Below the pieces are notes generated by a model. That model saw only the letters and a list, made by a program, of their open reading frames with translations, ran no database searches and had not been told where the DNA came from. Shown here in pieces: positions 9,795 through 19,082 of a stretch of DNA of 64,000 bases; positions within the stretch are counted from its first letter, which is position 1; every line of letters begins with the position of its first letter. The translations under genes and the position numbers were made by a program. Origin of the DNA: Promicromonospora iranensis. Lineage in GTDB: Bacteria; Actinomycetota; Actinomycetes; Actinomycetales; Cellulomonadaceae. Location of the stretch: contig NZ_JAJQQP010000006.1 in NCBI RefSeq assembly GCF_028994805.1, positions 62,001 to 126,000 of the forward strand, given 5' to 3'.

Positions 9795-10513
9795 GCGCTC
9801 TCCTTCGCCAGTCGTGCGTACTCGGCGCTCAGCGCCGCTACCTGGTCCGCGCCGAACACGGTCCGCAGCACGGGCGAGACCACGCACCGGTCCCCGCTGA
9901 GCGGCTCCAGCATGCCGGACTCGATCAGCCGGGCCCACGTCGCGTCCAGCTGCCGCGTGAAGTCCATGGGCGAACCGCCGCCGCGCCGCCGGTACATGCC
10001 GAGATGATCGGCCGCCTCGTCACGGCTGATCGCCACGCGCCCGTCCGACGAGTCCAGCAGCAGGGCGCGCAGGTGCAGCAGCAGCGCGGTGTCCAGGAAC
10101 GTCAGGGTCAGCTCGCGCACCACCGGGGGCGTGTCCGCGGCCGGCACGTCGCGCACGAACGCGACCTGTGCGTCGGGGTCGACCACCAGGTCCAGGTATT
10201 GGTCGCAGAGGCGCTCGCGGACCACGTCCTCGTGGGTCAGCAGCGCGCGCCACACGTCCGGGTCGGCGTCGGCGGCCAGGTACGGGCCGCGCACGAGGCG
10301 GGCCAGCGCGAGGCGGGCGGGAGCGGGCAGCGTGCCGTGGTCACCCGGCCAGAGGTGGGCCCCCGCACCGGCGTCGCCGCCGGTCTCCTGACCGCCGCGC
10401 CCGGTGGTCGACGGCGTCGGGACGCCGCCCGCGGGCCGCCCGGGACGGGCGCTACGGAGGTCTGGGGTGCCGGGCCTTGTCGAGCCGGGCCGGGTCACGT
10501 CGGGATCGGTCAC
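9791..10513 (-). CDS. jetB: JetB/MksE-like subunit (DUF4194)
   Basis: A 240-residue protein of the DUF4194 family, the MukE-like small kleisin-associated subunit of Wadjet/MksBEF complexes. The core (~60-235) has the winged-helix pattern with LARLVRGPYLAAD near the start and FTRQLDATWARLIESGMLEPL near the end. The first ~55 residues are Pro/Gly/Thr-rich and probably disordered. The GTG start overlaps the jetA stop (GTGA) and its stop overlaps the jetC start (ATGA), so the three genes are translationally coupled. Confidence 0.82.
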   Translation of the reverse strand: MTDPDVTRPGSTRPGTPDLRSARPGRPAGGVPTPSTTGRGGQETGGDAGAGAHLWPGDHGTLPAPARLALARLVRGPYLAADADPDVWRALLTHEDVVRERLCDQYLDLVVDPDAQVAFVRDVPAADTPPVVRELTLTFLDTALLLHLRALLLDSSDGRVAISRDEAADHLGMYRRRGGGSPMDFTRQLDATWARLIESGMLEPLSGDRCVVSPVLRTVFGADQVAALSAEYARLAKESA

Positions 10514-12024
10514 GGGACATGCTCCTCGAACTGGTGCTGGGGTAGTACGGCCCGCCGCGCGACGCCGCGCGAGGACCGCCAGTTCACGTCTTCGTCCTTG
10601 CCGGTGGCCACGCCGTTCTGCTCGGCGAGCGTCAGCAGGCCGACCACGCTCGCGGCGCCCTGCGTGGCCGGGTGAGCGGCGAGCACCGACGCGACGGTGG
10701 CACGGCCCACGGCGCCGACCCGCTCGTTCACGTGCCCGCGCAGCTCGTCCACGTCGATCTCGGAGTCGCGGGCCATGGCCCGCAGCGCCGTGAGCGAGAC
10801 GACCCGCGGCGGCGCCGCCGGCGCGGCGGGTGGCGCCTCGGCGTCCTCCCCGCCCGGGTTGTGCGGCACGAAGCCGCCCACCGACCGGGGGGCGACGGTC
10901 CCGAGGGGCAGCCGGAGGCGCATCTCGGCGCCGGGCGGGACCTCGGGGGCCGCCGCGAGGGCGGCGTCCTGTGCCTCCCCGAGCAGACGGCGCAGGGCAC
11001 GCTCGGCCGGCAGCTCGCCGGACCGGACCATGCGCTGCAGCGCACGGCGCAGGGTGGCCATGGTGTCGGTGAGCTCGTCGGCCGCGTCCTGCAGCGTGGG
11101 CAGGAGGCGGCGCAGGGCCGACGCCTCCGCGGGCGCCAGGTGGACGGTGTCGAGCACGCGGCCGACGTCGTCCTGCGCCGCGTGCTCGGCCTGCCGCAGC
11201 AGGTCACGGAACGCGACGAGGCCTCGTCCGGCCTCGGACTCGGCCAGGTGGTCCACGCCGCGGTAGATGTCGTCGAGGAACGTGTCGCGCGAGCCGTCGG
11301 ACTCGAGGAGCCGGCGGCGCAGCTCGCGGTCCGTCCGCTCCAGCTCGGTGCGCACGCGGGCCAGGTCGGCGGGGATGTCGCCCGCGAGGGCGAGGATCTC
11401 GCGGGCGCGCTCGGCGGCCGCGTCCGGCGGCAGGGGCTCGTCGTCGCCCCGGCGGGCACGCTCGATCCTGGCGTCGAGGGCCGCGCGCTGCTCCAGCAGC
11501 GACGCGAGCCGCGCCTCGGGGTCGGGATCGGCCTCGTCGGCGAGCGTGTGCAGGCCGTCGAGCACGGTGCCGAGCCGGGACGGCGTCACGGCCGGGTGGG
11601 GCCTGCTCAGCCGGGAGACGAAGCGGATGGCGAGGAGGGCGCCGTCGGACAGCTCGAGGGTCTCGGCGCCCTGCTCGCCCGCGGCCTGGGGCGCGCGCCG
11701 CCGCACGAGCACGCCCTCGTCGATCCACTCGGAGACGTAGAAGTAGCCGGAGTAGGGCAGCTCGAAGCCCGCGCGGCGCAGCTCGGGGAGGTCGTCGTCG
11801 ATCCGGTCGGCGAGCTGCTCCACGGGCAGCCTGCGGCGGGCACCGAGGTTGCGGTCCAGCAGCACGACGGCGGCCGCGGCGTTCCTCGACCGCAGCAGCA
11901 CCCACGCGGGGTGCTCCTGGAGAAGGGCGCGCACGCCGCGCGCCGCCTGGCCGCGACGACCGGACCCGTGCCCGGCGGCCTGCCGGGACACGGCGGCGTC
12001 ACCCGGTGAGCTCGCTGTACCCAT
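10510..12024 (-). CDS. jetA: JetA/MksF-like kleisin subunit (DUF3375)
   Basis: A 504-residue protein matching the DUF3375 pattern: an N-terminal winged helix (ALLQEHPAWVLLRSRNAA), a FELPYSGYFYVSEWI segment, and central helical/coiled-coil sections rich in Glu and Arg (~170-330). It is the kleisin of type I Wadjet systems and of MksF-like condensins. I chose the ATG at 12022-12024 because the alignment to the family starts soon after it and an AT-containing TACTCT box lies 8 bases upstream. It is the first gene of jetABC. The nuclease/toprim-like jetD expected after jetC is absent; cofE converges there instead. Confidence 0.82.
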   Translation of the reverse strand: MGTASSPGDAAVSRQAAGHGSGRRGQAARGVRALLQEHPAWVLLRSRNAAAAVVLLDRNLGARRRLPVEQLADRIDDDLPELRRAGFELPYSGYFYVSEWIDEGVLVRRRAPQAAGEQGAETLELSDGALLAIRFVSRLSRPHPAVTPSRLGTVLDGLHTLADEADPDPEARLASLLEQRAALDARIERARRGDDEPLPPDAAAERAREILALAGDIPADLARVRTELERTDRELRRRLLESDGSRDTFLDDIYRGVDHLAESEAGRGLVAFRDLLRQAEHAAQDDVGRVLDTVHLAPAEASALRRLLPTLQDAADELTDTMATLRRALQRMVRSGELPAERALRRLLGEAQDAALAAAPEVPPGAEMRLRLPLGTVAPRSVGGFVPHNPGGEDAEAPPAAPAAPPRVVSLTALRAMARDSEIDVDELRGHVNERVGAVGRATVASVLAAHPATQGAASVVGLLTLAEQNGVATGKDEDVNWRSSRGVARRAVLPQHQFEEHVP

Positions 12025-12114
12025 GGGGGCTGAGAGTAGTAGGCCAACGTGTCGGTGCGGCACCCCGGGAGGAAACACGCGACACATGCGCTGTCGATGA
12101 GCCGCGACGGCCAT

Positions 12115-12186
12115 AGACGTATAGAGTCTGTCGCACAGGGCTTGCCGGAAAAAAGATCTTCACTTTCCGGGGGGCCCTGTCGTGCG
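12115..12186 (+). promoter_or_regulatory. Promoter dyad and start-site hairpin ahead of the XRE gene
   Basis: A TATAGA -10-like box lies inside the dyad AGAC-N7-GTCT (12115-12129). Downstream, ACAGGGC (12135-12141) pairs with GCCCTGT (12174-12180). Inside this, CCGGAAA (12145-12151) pairs with TTTCCGG (12164-12170). CGCAC (12133-12137) could alternatively pair with GTGCG (12182-12186), which holds the GTG start. The G-rich ribosome-binding region is in the right arm, so folding could limit translation. Confidence 0.5.
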
Positions 12187-12514
12187 TCACGGCACGTTCT
12201 TGATGGCCGAGCCTCGACGGGAGGGCGCCTTGCTCACCACCGCAGCCCAGATCGTTGTCAGGATCCGTGCCGAGCGGGAGCTCAGCATGAGTTCACTGGC
12301 AGTGCTCGCAGGCGTACCCACATCGACGATCAGCCGTATCGAGTCGGGCCAGGTCGAGCCCACGCTCGGCATGATCCGGCGTATCGCCCTGGGGGCCGGC
12401 TACCACCTGCACCTGCAGTACTACGACCTGTTCTCGGGCAAGCTCGAGGACCACGTCGTCGGGGCCACGGCGGCGGAGCGGGCGAGCGAGGCCGAGGACG
12501 ATCCCGACCGATAG
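12182..12514 (+). CDS. Small XRE-family helix-turn-helix protein
   Basis: A 110-residue protein with a Cro/CI-type DNA-binding domain at ~18-80 (AAQIVVRIRAERELSMSSLA, then GVPTSTISRIESGQVEPTLG) and an acidic C-terminus. The GTG at 12182 sits just after a G-rich stretch; an ATG at 12203 is a good alternative and would remove seven residues. It is divergent from jetA across 157 bases that hold a dyad and a hairpin. It could control the jet operon, itself, or the YdcF-like gene downstream. No direct evidence separates these. Confidence 0.8.
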   Translation: MRHGTFLMAEPRREGALLTTAAQIVVRIRAERELSMSSLAVLAGVPTSTISRIESGQVEPTLGMIRRIALGAGYHLHLQYYDLFSGKLEDHVVGATAAERASEAEDDPDR

Positions 12515-12579
12515 GGGTCTCGCCGGTTGTGACATAGCGCGCAATTACCGCAGAATCGCGGCGCGTACCCACACTCAGG

Positions 12580-12607
12580 TTGTGCCGGTCATTCCTCTGA
12601 GCAATAT
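12580..12607 (+). promoter_or_regulatory. Promoter of the ydcF-like gene
   Basis: TTGTGC (12580-12585) and CAATAT (12602-12607) are separated by 16 bases. The ATG lies nine bases further on, giving a very short or absent leader. Confidence 0.45.
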
Positions 12608-12616
12608 GGTCGTCAT

Positions 12617-13300
12617 ATGCCGAACGTCATGATCCCCGCCGAAGTGCGGGAGGACGTACAGACACTGTGGGCGTTCCACGACCTGCAGCACGAGCCACGA
12701 CCTGTCGACGTCTGCATCGGGCTGGGCGGTCACGACCTGGGCGTGGCGGACTACACGGCCGACCTCTACCTCGACGGGCTGTTCGGGCAGATCGTCTTCA
12801 CGGGCGCCAACGCTCCCACCACCGTCGACGCCTTCCCGGAGGGCGAGGCGCTCGGCTACCGCGACCACGCCATCGCACGAGGTGTGCCCGGTACCGCAGT
12901 GCTCGTCGAGCCGGCTGCCACCAACACCAGCGAGAACCTGGAGTACAGCCGCAAGCTCCTTGCCGAGCACCAGATCGAGCCGTCCTCGGTGCTCCTCGTC
13001 TCTCACCCGTACCAGCAGCGACGCGCGTTCGCGACGTGTCGGGTCGTGTGGCCCGACGTCGACGTGCTGTGCGTGTCCCGCCCGCTGCCGCTCGACGCGT
13101 ACCTCCGGACGATCGGCGACGCCGACCGGGTGATCGACATGCTCGTCGGCGAGACCCAGCGCCTCACCCTGTACGCGGAGCTCGGCTTCATCGCCCACGA
13201 GGAGGACGTGCCGGACGACGTCGTCGTCGCCTACGACCGGCTCGTGGAGGCCGGGTACACGTCGCGGCTCGTGGAGGACCGGCGCCCGATCGACGTCTGA
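12617..13300 (+). CDS. YdcF-family (DUF218) protein
   Basis: A 227-residue cytosolic protein with the DUF218 fold: a first strand with GLGGHDLGVADYTADLYLDG, then IVFTGANAPTT, VEPAATNTSENLEYSRKLL and SVLLVSHPYQQRRAFATCR. YdcF-like proteins bind nucleotide-type ligands and some act in envelope metabolism, but this short version has no membrane anchor. The specific function is unknown. It follows the XRE gene by 102 bases with its own promoter. Confidence 0.8.
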   Translation: MPNVMIPAEVREDVQTLWAFHDLQHEPRPVDVCIGLGGHDLGVADYTADLYLDGLFGQIVFTGANAPTTVDAFPEGEALGYRDHAIARGVPGTAVLVEPAATNTSENLEYSRKLLAEHQIEPSSVLLVSHPYQQRRAFATCRVVWPDVDVLCVSRPLPLDAYLRTIGDADRVIDMLVGETQRLTLYAELGFIAHEEDVPDDVVVAYDRLVEAGYTSRLVEDRRPIDV

Positions 13301-13418
13301 CCGGCGTCCGACCGGTGTCCCCATGGCCCGGGTGACTTTCGTGGTGCGGGCTGCTTCGTCCGGATAACTTCGGCGCAGGTCGCGCCCGGACCGGGCGCGT
13401 TTGACGGAGAGGCTCCAC

Positions 13419-16400
13419 ATGCGCCGCGTCGCTGTTGCCGCACTGTCCGCGCTGCTCCTCGGGGGGTTGCCCGCTGCGGCACTCACCCCGTCCGCCGAGA
13501 GTCCACCGGGCTCGGGATCCGGCGCCTCCTCCACCACGCAGACCGCCGCGACCGCTCCGGCGACGCACAGCGTCACGCTGCTCACCGGTGACCGGGTGGC
13601 GGTGAGCGGATCGGGGGACGCCCGTACCTTCACGCCGGTCGCCGCGCCCCGGCCCGACGGCCGCACCGTGACCTTCCGCTCCGTCCGACAGGGCGACGCG
13701 CACTACGTGTTCCCGTCGGACGTCGCGCCCCTGGTCGGGGACACCCTCGACCTCGCGCTCTTCGACGTCGCCGGCCTGGTCGAGGCGGGGTACGACGACG
13801 CCGCGCTCGCCGCAGCGGGCCGCGCCTCCCTGCCGGTCATCGTGCAGTCCACCCCCTCCAGGGCCCGGACCACGGACGCGGCGGACTGGGCCGACCTCGG
13901 CCTCAGCCGTGAACGGACGCTGCAGTCCATCGGCGCGGTCGCGGGCACCGTCGACGTCGGGACGGGCGACGGCGACCGGCCCGCCAAGGCGTGGGGCCTG
14001 CTGCGCGCGGTGGGCGCCGACTCTGCCACCGGGGACGGCGCGCGGGCCCAGACCCGGTCCGGTGTCACCAAGGTGTGGCTCGACGGGCGGGTCGAGGCTC
14101 TCGATGCCGACTCGACGCCGCAGGTGGGCGCGCCCGAGGCCTGGGCGGACGGGTACACCGGGGAGGGCGTGACCATCGCCGTCGTCGACACGGGCGTCGA
14201 CACGACGCACCCCGACCTGGACGAGAACGTCGTCGCGGAGCGTGACTTCACGGGTGGCGACAACCCGTCCGACGGGTTCGGGCACGGCACCCACGTCGCC
14301 TCGATCGCCGCGGGAACCGGTGACGCCGACCCGGACATGACCGGGGTGGCCCCGGGCGCCGACATCATCAACGCCAAGGTCCTGGACGACCAGGGCTTTG
14401 GTGAGTGGTCGTGGATCATCGACGGCATGGAGTGGGCGGCCCAGGAGGGCGCTCAGGTGCTGAACCTGAGCCTGGGGGAGCCGGGCAGCTACACCGACGG
14501 CACCGACCCCGCGTCCCAGGCGGTGAACGCGCTCACCGAGCAGTACGGGGTGCTCGTGGTCGCAGCGGCCGGGAACGAGGGGCCCCGGGCGGGGACCGTC
14601 TCGCCGCCCGCGGTGGCGGACTCCGCTCTCGCCGTCGCCGCCGTGGACGACGACGACGCGCAGGCGGCGTTCTCCAGCGCCGGCCCCCGGGCCGGGGACG
14701 GCGCCCTGAAGCCCGAGATCGCCGGTCCGGGTGTCGACATCGTCGCGGCCCGGGCGGCCGGGACCAGGATGGGGGAAGCCGTCGGCGACTCGTACGTCAC
14801 CGCCAGCGGCACCTCGATGGCGGCGCCGCACGTCGCGGGCGCTGCCGCGGTGCTGCTCTCCGCGCACCCGGAGCTGACCTGGCAGGAGATCCGGTCGACG
14901 CTCATGGCCTCGGCACAGCCGGGCGGCAACTCGGTCTGGCAGGAGGGTTCCGGCCGGGTCTGGATCCCGGGCGCGATCGAGCAGCAGGTGACGGCGAGCC
15001 CGGCGTCGGTCTCCCTCGGTGGCTTCGAGTTTCCGCAGGACGACCTGGAACCGGTCACGAAGACCCTCACGTACACGAGCACGGGGGACGCGGACGAGAC
15101 GCTCGACCTGACCGTCGACGTCACGTCGGGCGGTGAGCCCGCGGCCGCCGCGGTGACCCTGAGCGCGGACAGCGTGACCGTCCCCGCCGGCGGCAGCGCG
15201 ACCGTCGACGTCACCGCGCACCCGGCCGACCTCGGCGTGGGTGACTTCGGCGGCGTGATCACGGCGACCGGTGCCGGTGGGACGGTGCGCACGGCCGTCG
15301 GCTTCGTCAACCAGCCCGAGCTGTTCGACCTGACGATCAGCGCCACGGACCTCGACGGGAGCCTTGCCGAGGAGGACGACTTCTTCGTGGTCCAGGGGAT
15401 CGACGACCCGGACTACTTCACCTTCACGGAGTTCGACGAGGACGGCACCTCCACGTCCCGCGTACCGGCGGGCAGGTACACCGTCAGCGGCTTCACCTCC
15501 GTGTCCGACGAGGCGTTCGGCCTGCTGAGCACCACGTCGGCGGCGTTCCCGCTCGTCGACGTCACCGAGGACACCGCGCTGACGGTCGACGGCGAGGCGG
15601 CGCAGCCCGTCACGATCGACACGGCCCGCGAGACCGGCACCGGCACGACCTCCGTGGACCTGACCTTCGAGGCCGACGGGACGGGGTTGAGCAACGGGTT
15701 CTTCGGCGAGCTCGGTGACCTGTACACCCTGCCCGTCCCGGAGCCCGCAGAGGGCCACTACCGGCAGACGTGGACCTCGTTGCTGGACGAGAAGACGCTC
15801 GACGTGCGGGCGGACGACCTCGGTCTGGACCTGGACCTCGTCCTGCTGGCGCTCACCGAGCCGGTGACCGGCACCTCCGAGGTGCCGCTGGTGGACGCGG
15901 GCCTCGGCGAGGACTTCTCCGGCGCCGAAGGCTCGTGGGCGTTCGTGGAGCACGCCGGACCGGAGACGCTGCAGGACGTGGTCGACGCCGCGGCGGCGGA
16001 CGGCGTCGAGGCGCTCCTGGTCGCGGGCAGCGAGACGGGCAACGTGAACGACTGGGTGGAGTCGGCCCCGCTCCCGGTCTTCGGGGTGCCCTCCGCGCAG
16101 GCGGAGTCGCTGCGTGCGGCGCTCGCAGCCGGCCCGGTGACGCTCTCGGTGGCCGGCAAGGCCGCGCCGTCGTACTCGTACGCGCTGGCCTTCGGCAGGG
16201 ACGGCTCGGTCCCCGACGAGCCCATCTCGTACGTCGCCGACCGGTCCACCACCGGGTCGGTGCAGGTCTCCGTGACGGCCCCCGCGCCGGGAGCCGCCCC
16301 GTACGTGGGAAGCTCGGTGTCGATCTGGGGCATCGGGGTGGGCATGTTCAGCCGGGCCCCGGCGCCGCACACCCGCACCGTGTTCGTGTCGGCGGACGAG

Positions 16401-17177
16401 GACGTGACCTACACGCCCGCCGCCTCGGTCACCGAGGACGACCCGTTCGCCGGGATGTTCGAGGGGCCCGGGCGCAGCCTCGCTCCGGGGGAGAAGACCT
16501 CCGACCGCCTGCTCGCGCCGGTGTTCCACGGTGGGGCCGGCAGCAGCGGCGGCGCCCTGCGGGCGGAGGACGCCATGGAGGTGTACCTGCCGGCCTACGT
16601 GGACGACGCCGGCCACAGCATCTGGGGCCTGCCGGGCGAGGACGCGCAGACCCGCCTGCGGCTGTGGGCGGGCAAGGAGCTCGTCGCCGACGCCGACGGC
16701 TCGACCTACGTGTCGGCGGAGGGCCTGCCGGCCGCACGGACCCCGTACCGGCTGCGTCTGGACACCACATTCTCCGGCGACTGGTGGAGCACCTCCACCG
16801 ACGTCAGCACCGACTGGCGGTTCCGGTCCGCCGCCGCCGGCGGTGACGGGTTCGCGTCGATCCCGCTGCTCCAGGTCGACTATGGCGTGCCGGCGGCGCT
16901 CGACGGGACGGTGCCCCGCACGGCGCGGCTCACCCTGTCGGCCGACCACCAGCCGGGCGCCGAGGGCGGGGACGTCACGGGCATGCGCCTGTGGGCCTCG
17001 TCCGACGACGGGAAGACGTGGCGCGAGATCGACGTGCGGCGCGGCAAGGGCGACACGTTCCGGGCGACGGTCAGGGCCGCGCGCGGCGCCGAGTTCGTGT
17101 CGCTCAAGGCCCAGGCCGTGGACGACGACGGCGGGCGGGTCACCGAGACGGTCGTGCGGGCGTACCGGGTCGAGTGA
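13419..17177 (+). CDS. Secreted subtilisin-like serine protease (S8), large multidomain
   Basis: A 1252-residue exported protease. The N-terminus is a signal peptide (MRRVAVAALSALLLGGLPAA). A propeptide follows to ~240. The catalytic domain (~235-515) has Asp257 (VVDTGVDTTHPDL), His289 (GHGTHVAS) and Ser466 (GTSMAAPHVAGA), with the oxyanion Asn in AAAGNEGP. About 730 residues of beta-rich, Thr/Val/Asp-rich domains follow, resembling the C-terminal regions of large actinobacterial subtilases, and probably bind substrate or cell wall. The ATG at 13419 follows GGAGAGG. A strong terminator closes the gene. The natural substrate is unknown. Confidence 0.93.
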   Translation: MRRVAVAALSALLLGGLPAAALTPSAESPPGSGSGASSTTQTAATAPATHSVTLLTGDRVAVSGSGDARTFTPVAAPRPDGRTVTFRSVRQGDAHYVFPSDVAPLVGDTLDLALFDVAGLVEAGYDDAALAAAGRASLPVIVQSTPSRARTTDAADWADLGLSRERTLQSIGAVAGTVDVGTGDGDRPAKAWGLLRAVGADSATGDGARAQTRSGVTKVWLDGRVEALDADSTPQVGAPEAWADGYTGEGVTIAVVDTGVDTTHPDLDENVVAERDFTGGDNPSDGFGHGTHVASIAAGTGDADPDMTGVAPGADIINAKVLDDQGFGEWSWIIDGMEWAAQEGAQVLNLSLGEPGSYTDGTDPASQAVNALTEQYGVLVVAAAGNEGPRAGTVSPPAVADSALAVAAVDDDDAQAAFSSAGPRAGDGALKPEIAGPGVDIVAARAAGTRMGEAVGDSYVTASGTSMAAPHVAGAAAVLLSAHPELTWQEIRSTLMASAQPGGNSVWQEGSGRVWIPGAIEQQVTASPASVSLGGFEFPQDDLEPVTKTLTYTSTGDADETLDLTVDVTSGGEPAAAAVTLSADSVTVPAGGSATVDVTAHPADLGVGDFGGVITATGAGGTVRTAVGFVNQPELFDLTISATDLDGSLAEEDDFFVVQGIDDPDYFTFTEFDEDGTSTSRVPAGRYTVSGFTSVSDEAFGLLSTTSAAFPLVDVTEDTALTVDGEAAQPVTIDTARETGTGTTSVDLTFEADGTGLSNGFFGELGDLYTLPVPEPAEGHYRQTWTSLLDEKTLDVRADDLGLDLDLVLLALTEPVTGTSEVPLVDAGLGEDFSGAEGSWAFVEHAGPETLQDVVDAAAADGVEALLVAGSETGNVNDWVESAPLPVFGVPSAQAESLRAALAAGPVTLSVAGKAAPSYSYALAFGRDGSVPDEPISYVADRSTTGSVQVSVTAPAPGAAPYVGSSVSIWGIGVGMFSRAPAPHTRTVFVSADEDVTYTPAASVTEDDPFAGMFEGPGRSLAPGEKTSDRLLAPVFHGGAGSSGGALRAEDAMEVYLPAYVDDAGHSIWGLPGEDAQTRLRLWAGKELVADADGSTYVSAEGLPAARTPYRLRLDTTFSGDWWSTSTDVSTDWRFRSAAAGGDGFASIPLLQVDYGVPAALDGTVPRTARLTLSADHQPGAEGGDVTGMRLWASSDDGKTWREIDVRRGKGDTFRATVRAARGAEFVSLKAQAVDDDGGRVTETVVRAYRVE

Positions 17178-17212
17178 GGCCGGGCAAACCGCTCGAATGA
17201 GGTAGACGTCAC

Positions 17213-17253
17213 GAACCGGGCGACTCGCACATCCCTGGCGAGTCGCCCGGTTC
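17213..17253 (+). terminator. Rho-independent-type terminator
   Basis: A perfect 16-bp stem (17213-17228 with 17238-17253) and a nine-base loop follow the subtilase stop by 35 bases. There is only a weak T-rich tail. It ends just upstream of the next gene's -10 box. Confidence 0.8.
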
Positions 17254-17270
17254 TCCGTTACGTTCCGGGC

Positions 17271-17666
17271 ATGGGCGAGGAAAAGAAGCGCGGCAAGGAT
17301 CCCAGGAAGTTCACCTGGCAGGAGATCCTGACCTTCATCGCGGGTGCCGGCTACGTGGCCAGCCCGTTCGACCTCATGTCCGAAGCCGTTCTCGGTCCGC
17401 TCGGCCTCGGCGACGACGCCATAGCGGTCATCATCGCCGGCGTCACCCTCTTCAAGGCGCTGCAGCGGTTCCGGCAGCACCGGCCGGAAAAGGGCACCGC
17501 GGGGGACGCAGCGCCGGGCACCACGGGCACGGGCACCTCCACGCCGGGCGGGGCGACGCCGAAGCCCGCGCCGTCGGACACCGGCAAGCCGGGCAGGTAC
17601 GCGACGGACAAGACGATCCCGGGTACCGCCGAGGACGTGACGCCGGACCGCAGGCCCCAGCGCTGA
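17271..17666 (+). CDS. DUF1232 (YkvA-like) small membrane-associated protein
   Basis: A 131-residue protein. Residues ~17-65 match the DUF1232 pattern: hydrophobic helix, YVASPFDLMSEAVLGPLGLG, the DD pair, then a second hydrophobic helix. The C-terminal half is Gly/Thr/Pro-rich and likely disordered. The function of the family is not known. A TACGTT box (17259-17264) six bases before the ATG suggests leaderless transcription. Confidence 0.75.
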   Translation: MGEEKKRGKDPRKFTWQEILTFIAGAGYVASPFDLMSEAVLGPLGLGDDAIAVIIAGVTLFKALQRFRQHRPEKGTAGDAAPGTTGTGTSTPGGATPKPAPSDTGKPGRYATDKTIPGTAEDVTPDRRPQR

Positions 17667-17717
17667 CGGTGTCGCCTGCCCTGGCTCGTCGGCCGCAGCC
17701 GGTCTAGGGTCGAGCAC

Positions 17718-19001
17718 GTGGCCGGAGACGACGCACCGCGGATCCTTGTCGTGGGTGGTGGCCCCACCGGTGCCGCGACGGCGATCGCGCTGCGCCGCGA
17801 GCTGCCCGGTGCACACGTGACGCTGGTCGACAAGGCGACGTTCCCCCGCGACAAGACATGCGGGGACGGCCTGGGTCCCGGCGCCAGGAGGGTGCTCGAC
17901 GGGCTCGGTCTGACAGGGCTGCTCGAGCAGTTCCACATGCCGATGTCGGTGGCGATCAGCGGCCCGGGCGGGGTCGAGGCGGTCGCGCGCGGACCGATCA
18001 TGGAGGGCCGCGACCTCGCCGGGTACGTCACGCCCCGGCTCGCCCTGGACGAGCTCCTCCTCACCGCGGTGCGGGAGCGCGGCGCGGAGGTCCACGAGGG
18101 CGTCGCGTTCGAGGGCATGACGCCGACGGGCGTGGGCGAGCTGGTCACCCTCTCCGGACGCGAGGAGGTCTTCGACCTGGTGGTGGGCGCGGACGGCGCC
18201 TACTCCGGCGTCCGGCGCGCGATGGGCGTCGAACGCCCTGCGATGCGGCACACCCACATCGCCATGCGCGCCTACGGGACGGTGACCCACCCGGACAAGC
18301 CCGTGAGCGACACGCTCCGGTTCGACTTCCTGGAGACGCTCCTGCCGGTCTACGGCTGGGTCTTCCCGCTGCCGGACGACGGTGCGAACCTCGGCGTCGG
18401 CATCCCGGTCGACCACCTCAAGCGACAGACCGCGCGGCACGGACGCACGCTGCGCGACCTCTTCGACCTGTACGTCGAGGACCTGGAGCGGCGCGGTTTC
18501 GCCGTGTCCGGGCTGGAGCGGGTCGCCGCCCACCAGCTCCCGCACGCCGCGGCCCGCACCCCGATGACGGCGCGGGGGCGGTCGGCGGTCCTGCTGGGTG
18601 ACGCCGCAGCGACCATCAACCCACTGAGCGGCGAGGGCATCTTCTACGGCATGGCGGCCGGGGTGCAGCTCGCGGAGCATCTCGGGACGCTGGACCGGGT
18701 GGGCGAGACCTGGCGGGGCGACGGGCTCGCCGCCGCACTGACCGGGTTCGAACGCGCGCACCGGCGCCGGTTCGGGCGGCACTACCGGGAGTGCTACCTG
18801 GCGCAGCAGCTCATGAGGTCCCGGTTCTGGGCGGGCATCGCGACCCGCGCCGTCGCGGCCTCCGACGACGCGATGGCCCACGTGGCGCTCATGCTCTTCG
18901 ACGAGCAGTCGGCGGGTTCGCGCGGCCTGGTGCGCCTCGCGGCGAACAGCCTGCGTCCGCTGCTGCCGGGCCGGGAACGGGCGGTCCGGGCGGGGCGTTG
19001 A
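17718..19001 (+). CDS. Geranylgeranyl-reductase-family FAD-dependent oxidoreductase
   Basis: A 427-residue flavoprotein. The FAD-binding start is VVGGGPTGAATAIALRRE, followed by DKATFPRDKTCGDGLGPGA, a signature of the geranylgeranyl reductase family, and the GDAAATINPLSGEGI motif that contacts the flavin. Family members reduce isoprenoid chains of lipids or quinones, or hydroxylate aromatic compounds, using NAD(P)H or ferredoxin. Which applies here is open. The GTG at 17718 is seven bases after TAGGGT (17705-17710), a leaderless start. The acyltransferase 81 bases downstream may belong to the same lipid pathway. Confidence 0.85.
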   Translation: MAGDDAPRILVVGGGPTGAATAIALRRELPGAHVTLVDKATFPRDKTCGDGLGPGARRVLDGLGLTGLLEQFHMPMSVAISGPGGVEAVARGPIMEGRDLAGYVTPRLALDELLLTAVRERGAEVHEGVAFEGMTPTGVGELVTLSGREEVFDLVVGADGAYSGVRRAMGVERPAMRHTHIAMRAYGTVTHPDKPVSDTLRFDFLETLLPVYGWVFPLPDDGANLGVGIPVDHLKRQTARHGRTLRDLFDLYVEDLERRGFAVSGLERVAAHQLPHAAARTPMTARGRSAVLLGDAAATINPLSGEGIFYGMAAGVQLAEHLGTLDRVGETWRGDGLAAALTGFERAHRRRFGRHYRECYLAQQLMRSRFWAGIATRAVAASDDAMAHVALMLFDEQSAGSRGLVRLAANSLRPLLPGRERAVRAGR

Positions 19002-19082
19002 GCGTGCGCCGGATCTGTCAGAATGAGGATTCTGCGTTTTTCCTGAGGTTTCACCCGATCCATCTTTGACTCGAGGACGACG

